A stretch of 58,818 bases of DNA from an uncultured Lachnospiraceae bacterium (lineage in GTDB: Bacteria > Bacillota > Clostridia > Lachnospirales > Lachnospiraceae): the NCBI GenBank assembly GCA_900317755.1, contig ONHZ01000016.1, positions 1-58,818 on the forward strand. The letters run 5' to 3'. A model generated the notes under the pieces. That model saw nothing but the letters and a program-made list of their open reading frames with translations, searched no databases and was not told the origin of the DNA. A program made the translations under genes and the position numbers. This document shows positions 53,982 to 58,818 of this stretch, one piece after another (position 1 is the first letter of the stretch; every line of letters starts with the position of its first letter).

Positions 53982-55340
53982 ATGCCAAAAGGAAAGAAAA
54001 TAGTTTATTTCTGCCAGAACTGTGGCTACGAATCTTCAAAGTGGCTGGGACAGTGCCCGGCTTGCAAAGAATGGAATACATTCGTAGAAGAAACCGTAGA
54101 TAAATCTCAAGAGAAGGACACTCGTGTTGCATCCAGCGTCACGCCTGTTCCTCTTTCTGAAATTAGCGCAACTCCTGGCGATAGGTTTACCACACATAGT
54201 AAAGAATTTGACCGTGTATTAGGCGGTGGCATTGTTCCAGGCTCGCTCGTACTGATTGGTGGAGACCCGGGCATTGGAAAGTCCACGCTGCTTCTTCAGC
54301 TATGCAGGGATTTAAGCTTCGATCAGAAGCAGATTCTCTATATTTCAGGTGAGGAATCTCTCCAGCAGATCAAGCTTCGTGCGGAGAGGATGGGAGAGTT
54401 TTCGGACAGCTTAAGGCTCCTCTCAGAGACAAATCTATCTATCATCAAGGGCGTCATCGAGCGTGAAAAGCCTGAGGTTGTCATCATCGACTCGATTCAG
54501 ACAATGTATTCAGAAGAGGTTGGCTCTGCACCTGGCTCTGTTTCGCAGGTCAGGGAATCGACGAATGTCCTGATGCAGATTGCAAAGGGACTGAATATCA
54601 CAGTATTTGTCGTAGGACACGTGACAAAGGAAGGTACAGTCGCTGGACCGAGAGTCTTAGAGCATATGGTTGACACCGTGCTTTACCTTGAAGGTGACCG
54701 CTATGCCTCGTATAGAATCCTCCGCGGCGTCAAAAACCGTTTCGGTTCCACCAATGAAATCGGTGTATTTGAAATGCGGTCAGACGGACTCAGAGAAGTC
54801 AAGAATCCGTCTGAATTTATGCTTTCAGGAAAGCCGAAGGGAGCGTCAGGATCTGTCGTCGCCTGCTCTATGGAAGGCACGAGACCGATACTTCTCGAAA
54901 TACAGGCGCTTGTGACAAAATCCAATTTTGGCATGCCAAGACGTACTACAGTCGGAACAGACCTGAATAGACTGAATCTCCTTATGGCAGTTCTTGAGAA
55001 AAGAATCGGTCTGCCGCTCGGCGAATATGATGCATACGTAAATATTGCAGGCGGCATGAAAATTACAGAGCCTGCTATAGATTTAGCTATCGTCATGGCC
55101 ATTGTTTCAAGTTTCAAGGATAAGCCTGTTGATGACAAAATTATTGCCTTCGGTGAAGTCGGACTTTCAGGAGAAATCCGTTCTACATCATCAGCAGAGC
55201 AGAGGATCAGTGAAGCTAAGAAACTAGGCTTTACAAAGTGCATCTTTCCGAAGGCTTCCGTCAGCAAGGATATCCGCGCTATCGAAGGTGTCAATTTTTA
55301 CGCAATTTCCACAGTTAATGATGTGGTGAAATTATTCTAA
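53982..55340 (+). CDS. radA: DNA repair protein RadA
   Basis: 452 residues. N-terminal zinc finger C11, C14, C25, C28 (CQNCGYESSKWLGQCPAC), RecA-like core with Walker A GGDPGIGKST at 93-102, the RadA motif KNRFG (VKNRFGSTNEIG), and a Lon-like C-terminal domain. RadA is a hexameric helicase acting on recombination branches. The ATG at 53982 is chosen because the protein then begins directly before the zinc finger; 16 upstream codons in the frame overlap the previous gene. clpC-radA linkage is typical of Firmicutes. Confidence 0.95.
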   Translation: MPKGKKIVYFCQNCGYESSKWLGQCPACKEWNTFVEETVDKSQEKDTRVASSVTPVPLSEISATPGDRFTTHSKEFDRVLGGGIVPGSLVLIGGDPGIGKSTLLLQLCRDLSFDQKQILYISGEESLQQIKLRAERMGEFSDSLRLLSETNLSIIKGVIEREKPEVVIIDSIQTMYSEEVGSAPGSVSQVRESTNVLMQIAKGLNITVFVVGHVTKEGTVAGPRVLEHMVDTVLYLEGDRYASYRILRGVKNRFGSTNEIGVFEMRSDGLREVKNPSEFMLSGKPKGASGSVVACSMEGTRPILLEIQALVTKSNFGMPRRTTVGTDLNRLNLLMAVLEKRIGLPLGEYDAYVNIAGGMKITEPAIDLAIVMAIVSSFKDKPVDDKIIAFGEVGLSGEIRSTSSAEQRISEAKKLGFTKCIFPKASVSKDIRAIEGVNFYAISTVNDVVKLF

Positions 55341-55378
55341 TAATTATTTGTATTTTCTTATTCATTTACGCACCTGCA

Positions 55379-55588
55379 CGCTGATAATGTCCTCAGATGA
55401 CTCAGCATCCGTTGCGCAGGCAAAATTACACAAAGTGCCACCACCGAACTCTAATTTACGCGCCGCCTTTATGCGCCATCCAGGCGCGTTCGGCTAGATT
55501 TGCCATCCATGGCAAATCTGCGCTTGTGGACATGCACTTTGCTATTTTGCACTTGCTCACTTAATTCGCATCTGAGGACATTTCAGCG
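55379..55588. repeat. Nested palindromic intergenic element, copy G (different core)
   Basis: Outer arms 55379-55399 and 55569-55588 pair over 20 bases with one bulge (core ATGTCCTCAGATG). Within them CAAAGTGC (55431-55438) pairs with GCACTTTG (55534-55541), and the middle holds two more hairpins, ACGCGCC/GGCGCGT and the perfect AGATTTGCCA/TGGCAAATCT (55497-55520). The plan is that of the other elements but the core GACTCGGACG is absent. No gene lies in this 268-base gap. Confidence 0.75.
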
Positions 55589-55608
55589 TTTGGCGCTTAT
55601 GTATTACT

Positions 55609-56517
55609 ATGAATGATAATTTTACTAAAAATAAACATAGAACTATAATCGCAGCAATTTTGCTTCTCGTTGCAACGATATTCTGGGGCAGTGCATTTGT
55701 TGCACAGGATATCGGTGCGAGATATGTTGGCACGCTGACCTTTACAGCGCTTCGAAGCTGGATTGCAGTCGCATTTTTGTTTCCGCTTTCCTATTTTCTT
55801 GACAAGAAGAAAATGAAGGCGGATCCGACATTTGATCCATCAAAAGAAGATAAGGCAGTTTTGATAAAGGGCGGCGTGATATTAGGCATCGTCCTTTTAT
55901 TTGCGACCGGTTTACAGCAGGCTGGAATCCCTTATACGACATCAGCAGAGGCAGGATTTTTGACGACCTTGTATGTCGTATTTACGCCTATTCTATCATT
56001 ATTTTTGGGATACCGACTCAAGAAGAGATTTATTTTCTGCATTCTGCTTTCACTTTCAGGCATGTATTTACTCTGCATGAGCGGCGGAAAATTTCATCTC
56101 GGAATCGGCGATATTCTGATGATTGCCTGCGCATTTTTCTTTGCACTTCAGATTATTTTTAATGGGAAATATTCACCGAAGACGGATCCGATAAAGCTCA
56201 CAGCGGTGCAGTTTCTTGTCATTGCAATCATTGCGACAGTTTTGATGTTTATCGTTGAAAGACCGTCTGGTGCAGATGTCCTGAAGGCGCTGCCTGCGAT
56301 TCTCTACACAGGCTTCTTTTCAAACTGCATCGCCTACACGCTCCAGATCGTGTCCCAGGGCATGATGCCGCCGCAGACTGCATCCATCATCATGACGATG
56401 GAATCCGTATTCTCATCGATTTTCGGATTCATCTTCCTCCACCAGACGCTTACGCCAATCCAAATATTAGGCTGTGTGCTGATGTTCACATCGATGGTGA
56501 TATCGGTATTGATATAG
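55609..56517 (+). CDS. DMT superfamily transporter (EamA family)
   Basis: 302 residues with ten hydrophobic helices in two EamA repeats. Typical features are ATIFWGSAFVAQDIGARY at the first helix, the TSAEAGFLTTLYVVFTPIL segment in repeat one, and MTMESVFSSIFGF in repeat two. Such proteins export amino acids, nucleotides or other metabolites; the substrate is not predictable. There is no clear ribosome binding site before the ATG, which follows the structured element directly. It converges on a CDF transporter gene. Confidence 0.85.
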   Translation: MNDNFTKNKHRTIIAAILLLVATIFWGSAFVAQDIGARYVGTLTFTALRSWIAVAFLFPLSYFLDKKKMKADPTFDPSKEDKAVLIKGGVILGIVLLFATGLQQAGIPYTTSAEAGFLTTLYVVFTPILSLFLGYRLKKRFIFCILLSLSGMYLLCMSGGKFHLGIGDILMIACAFFFALQIIFNGKYSPKTDPIKLTAVQFLVIAIIATVLMFIVERPSGADVLKALPAILYTGFFSNCIAYTLQIVSQGMMPPQTASIIMTMESVFSSIFGFIFLHQTLTPIQILGCVLMFTSMVISVLI

Positions 56518-56538
56518 GGAATGGAATATAAGCTTGAA

Positions 56539-56684
56539 GAAAATGCAATTGTTTCTCAAAGCGAGCATGGATTTTACTCGTTGCTTAGCGATAAACGAGC
56601 CGATAGGCGAAGTTTGAGCTTATGCAACGCAAGCAAAAATCCATGAGACGAGAGGCGACTCGCTGGAGAAGCAATTGCATTTTC
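56539..56684. repeat. Nested palindromic intergenic element, copy F
   Basis: Outer arms GAAAATGCAATTGTTTCT (56539-56556) and 56667-56684 match at 17 of 18. Inner arms CATGGATTTT (56567-56576) and AAAATCCATG (56636-56645) pair exactly. Bases 56570-56590 are the exact reverse complement of 86-106. The tip has TTGCTTAGCGA and GAGCTTATGCAA, echoing CTTAGCGA and GAGCTTAG in copies B and C. It lies between convergent genes. Confidence 0.8.
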
Positions 56685-56701
56685 TGAAAGCGTATGGATA
56701 T

Positions 56702-57844
56702 TCAGTCCGTGATGTCGCTGTCGAGTGTGATCTTCAGGTCGTAGTCCGGATATTCATTCTGGACATCATTGTAGATATGCTCATAGAGCGCATCGCGGTC
56801 TTTGATTGCAAAATCGATGATGAGGTCGAAGCGCATTTTCTTCCTGACAGGATCCATGAAAAAGCCGTGAATCTGAATGACACCATCGTGTCCTTCAGCA
56901 AGATTCTTGATGATTGTCCTGACGTGCTCAACGTCAGGATTCTTTTTATTCTGCGCATAGATGCCGACAGCAGTCATGATGATGTGGTGCTTAGCGTAAA
57001 CCTTTTCTGCAATATCCCTTTCCATTGCGTCGATTTCGGTTGCCGTCATTCTGTCGTCGATCTCGACGTGAACAGAACCGACGAGAAGCTCCGGACCATA
57101 GTTATTTAAGACAAGGTCGTATGCACCGATGACACGTTCATCTTCGCAGATCGTCTTCTTTACTGCCTGCGAAATTTCTGGCGAGATTCGGATGCCGATG
57201 ATTTCATTCATGCCTTCACGGATGGTGTCAATTCCTGATTTAATAATGATGATGGCAATTGCAACGCCGACATAAGCTTCGAGATTGAGTCCGAAGACAA
57301 TGTTAATAATTGCTGATGCAAGGACTGATGTAGAAATAACGGCATCAAACATGGCATCCTTTCCAGAAGCGGAAAGCGAGCCTGAATTCATTGCCTTGCC
57401 GACACGGCCTGTGTATGTTCCGAGAATCAGCTTTACGATGATGGCGACAATCAGGACGGTAAATGTAAGGAAAGAATAATTCGTAGTGTCTGGATGAATT
57501 ATTTTCTTTACTGATTCAACTAATGAAGAAATACCAGCATAGAGAATGATTGCTGCAACAATCGTCTGGGCAAGGTATTCAATCCTGCCGTGGCCAAGCG
57601 GGTGTTCCTTGTCGGGCGCCCTTCCTGCAAGTGAAGTGCCGACAAGTGTAACAATAGAAGAAATCGCATCCGTCAAGTTGTTTACGGAATCAAGAGTCAT
57701 TGCGATGGAATGTGCGAGCAACCCGGCGAGTGCCTTGAATGCTGCCAGTAAAATATTTGCGATGATTCCAATTGTGCTTGTCTTTATTATTTTTTTGAGT
57801 CTGAGTCTCGGATCTAAGGAGGCTGTATCATTTGTCTCTGACAT
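56702..57844 (-). CDS. Cation diffusion facilitator family transporter
   Basis: 380 residues. About six membrane helices are followed by a cytoplasmic domain. CDF motifs: SIAMTLDSVNNLTDA with the metal-site Asp/Asn, HPLGHGRIEYLAQ and SGKDAMFDAVISTSVL with the second metal-site Asp pair. It exports a divalent metal such as Zn, Mn or Fe. The C-terminal part is longer than in small CDFs, with a second ferredoxin-like stretch after residue 290. I chose the ATG at 57844 with AGAGGT upstream; the frame extends to 57895 without support. Confidence 0.92.
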   Translation of the reverse strand: MSETNDTASLDPRLRLKKIIKTSTIGIIANILLAAFKALAGLLAHSIAMTLDSVNNLTDAISSIVTLVGTSLAGRAPDKEHPLGHGRIEYLAQTIVAAIILYAGISSLVESVKKIIHPDTTNYSFLTFTVLIVAIIVKLILGTYTGRVGKAMNSGSLSASGKDAMFDAVISTSVLASAIINIVFGLNLEAYVGVAIAIIIIKSGIDTIREGMNEIIGIRISPEISQAVKKTICEDERVIGAYDLVLNNYGPELLVGSVHVEIDDRMTATEIDAMERDIAEKVYAKHHIIMTAVGIYAQNKKNPDVEHVRTIIKNLAEGHDGVIQIHGFFMDPVRKKMRFDLIIDFAIKDRDALYEHIYNDVQNEYPDYDLKITLDSDITD

Positions 57845-58120
57845 AATTTTTACCTCTTTATAATAAATAAAAATAGCTGTAGAAATTAATTTCAAAAAGT
57901 CAGAAAAGCCTCTGCGGTTCTGAGTTTTTGAAATAGAAAAAATCTAAACAGCAAAGAAATATTATATTTTTTTCTACTTGAATTTTCAAGATAAAACTAT
58001 AAGATAAATATTGTATTTGATTTTTGTTAAGTTATTGATGACAAGAACAGAATACAGTTTGAATTGTAATAATAATCATGTTTTTGTCATGAACATCATT
58101 ATTATTTTTTGGAGGACATG

Positions 58121-58510
58121 ATGGACGAAAAAGAACTTAAAAAATATAACTTCGGCGTTAATATGCGTAAGTGGGTGAAGGACCACGAGAATTATGTATT
58201 ACACAATAAAGGAAACCTTTCTATAAAGGAACTTCGTGCATGGCATGAGAGAAAGCTTGCATACTTACAACATGAGAGACTGATTCATCTTATTGTAACA
58301 TTACTTACGGCAATGGCAGTTATTTTTGCGATTGGCGTTTTCATATTTTTCCCGGAAGGACGGGAGTACACGGCTCTTTTTGTTTTAGGTCTCATGATTC
58401 TGCTGGCCTTCTATTTCAGACATTATTTCTTCCTCGAGAACACCGTGCAGAAGTGGTACATGATCGACGAAGAGCTGCACAATAGAGAAATGAAAGCTGA
58501 AAATAGTTAA
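58121..58510 (+). CDS. Small two-helix membrane protein of unknown function
   Basis: 129 residues. A charged N-terminal part (about 1-60, with many Lys, His and Tyr) precedes two hydrophobic helices (LIVTLLTAMAVIFAIGVFIFF and YTALFVLGLMILLAFYF), and a charged C-terminus follows. No family recognised. The ATG at 58121 lies five bases after GGAGG; ATG at 58118 and TTG at 58109 are too close to that site. It is a single gene upstream of the probable rRNA promoters. Confidence 0.7.
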   Translation: MDEKELKKYNFGVNMRKWVKDHENYVLHNKGNLSIKELRAWHERKLAYLQHERLIHLIVTLLTAMAVIFAIGVFIFFPEGREYTALFVLGLMILLAFYFRHYFFLENTVQKWYMIDEELHNREMKAENS

Positions 58511-58564
58511 TTTAGCTAAGTATTTAGAAAACTAAAATACAATGAAAAATTTCTAAAAAAGTGC

Positions 58565-58593
58565 TTGACAATGCACAAGGTTTTTGATAACAT
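58565..58593 (+). promoter_or_regulatory. Upstream promoter of a probable rRNA operon (P1)
   Basis: TTGACA (58565-58570), exactly 17 bases, TAACAT (58588-58593). It is the first of two tandem promoters 130 bases apart, the usual plan for rRNA operons in Firmicutes. Confidence 0.6.
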
Positions 58594-58694
58594 TCCATTC
58601 GCTGTCGCAAAAAAGCAGACACTTCGGTGAGGCGGTTGCGGCGGAGTTCTTGCGAAGGTCTTCAAAAGATTTTCAAAAGAAAATAAAAAAATCC

Positions 58695-58723
58695 TTGACA
58701 AGCGATAGTGACTGTGATAATGT
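58695..58723 (+). promoter_or_regulatory. Downstream promoter of a probable rRNA operon (P2) with leader
   Basis: TTGACA (58695-58700), 17 bases, TAATGT (58718-58723). The leader after it contains AAGTACCTTGACAA (58758 onward), a motif that commonly precedes 16S rRNA in Lachnospiraceae. No rRNA sequence itself is reached before the window ends. The rest of the 58511-58818 gap shows no coding frame that I can support. Confidence 0.55.
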
Positions 58724-58818
58724 ATAGAAGTTGTCGCTCAAAACGAGGACACGAACAAGTACCTTGACAAACGGATATGGACAGAAGACGAAAATAAGAA
58801 AGACGAAAGTCATTCTTC

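Noticed and set aside
56675-57109. Plus-strand frame of 144 codons
   Set aside because: Antisense to the well-supported CDF transporter gene.

Overview
The window looks like chromosomal DNA of an anaerobic Clostridia (Firmicutes), most like the Lachnospiraceae. The reasons are gene content and order (lepA-hemW, hrcA-grpE-dnaK-dnaJ behind a CIRCE operator, ireB-ruvX-DUF1292-rnj, trmR-trhP, clpC-radA), strong AGGAGG-type ribosome binding sites, frequent TTG starts and sigma-A type promoters. The genus was not determined. About 50 protein genes are supported, nearly all on the + strand. No tRNA, rRNA, IS element, prophage or CRISPR array was seen. The last 300 bases look like a tandem-promoter rRNA leader, so a 16S gene probably starts just beyond the window.

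Layout. 1-9.6 kb holds translation factor LepA, HemW, a two-receiver regulator and the HrcA-controlled chaperone operon. 9.6-12.9 kb is an accessory block between dnaJ and prmA: a truncated iron alcohol dehydrogenase, a PucR-type regulator and an ornithine-cyclodeaminase-family enzyme. 13-14.6 kb carries prmA and a MNT nucleotidyltransferase with a stub of a partner gene. 14.6-24.8 kb is the most distinctive region. It has a divergent CHR-family transporter and an operon that appears to run from sulfate to homocysteine: APS reductase AprAB, CysD, a CysN-MetY fusion protein, an HcyS-like sulfur carrier with a C-terminal tail, its adenylating enzyme, a siroheme sulfite reductase and a TusA-like protein. 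24.9-30.8 kb has a CPBP membrane protease, an Asn/Gln-repeat protein, cysteine desulfurase, ThiI, an RlmI-like methyltransferase and a Crh-like HPr. 31-47.5 kb is mostly RNA modification and housekeeping (mtaB, ireB, ruvX, rnj, trmR, trhP, aroC, tgt, yajC, a Na/Pi transporter, pyrG). 47.7-58.5 kb holds a PPi-type phosphofructokinase, a large acidic membrane protein next to clpC-radA, and EamA and CDF transporters.

Two observations stand out. First, the sulfur operon resembles the protein-thiocarboxylate methionine pathway known from Wolinella succinogenes (HcyS/HcyF/MetY plus sulfate reduction), but here the sulfurylase GTPase CysN and the sulfhydrylase MetY form one 835-residue protein, and no HcyD-type protease gene is visible. 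Second, many intergenic gaps hold long nested imperfect palindromes. Several share a core sequence and swap internal hairpin modules, which points to a dispersed family of structured intergenic elements that may act as bidirectional terminators.

All function calls come from reading motifs and gene order by eye. No database search was run.
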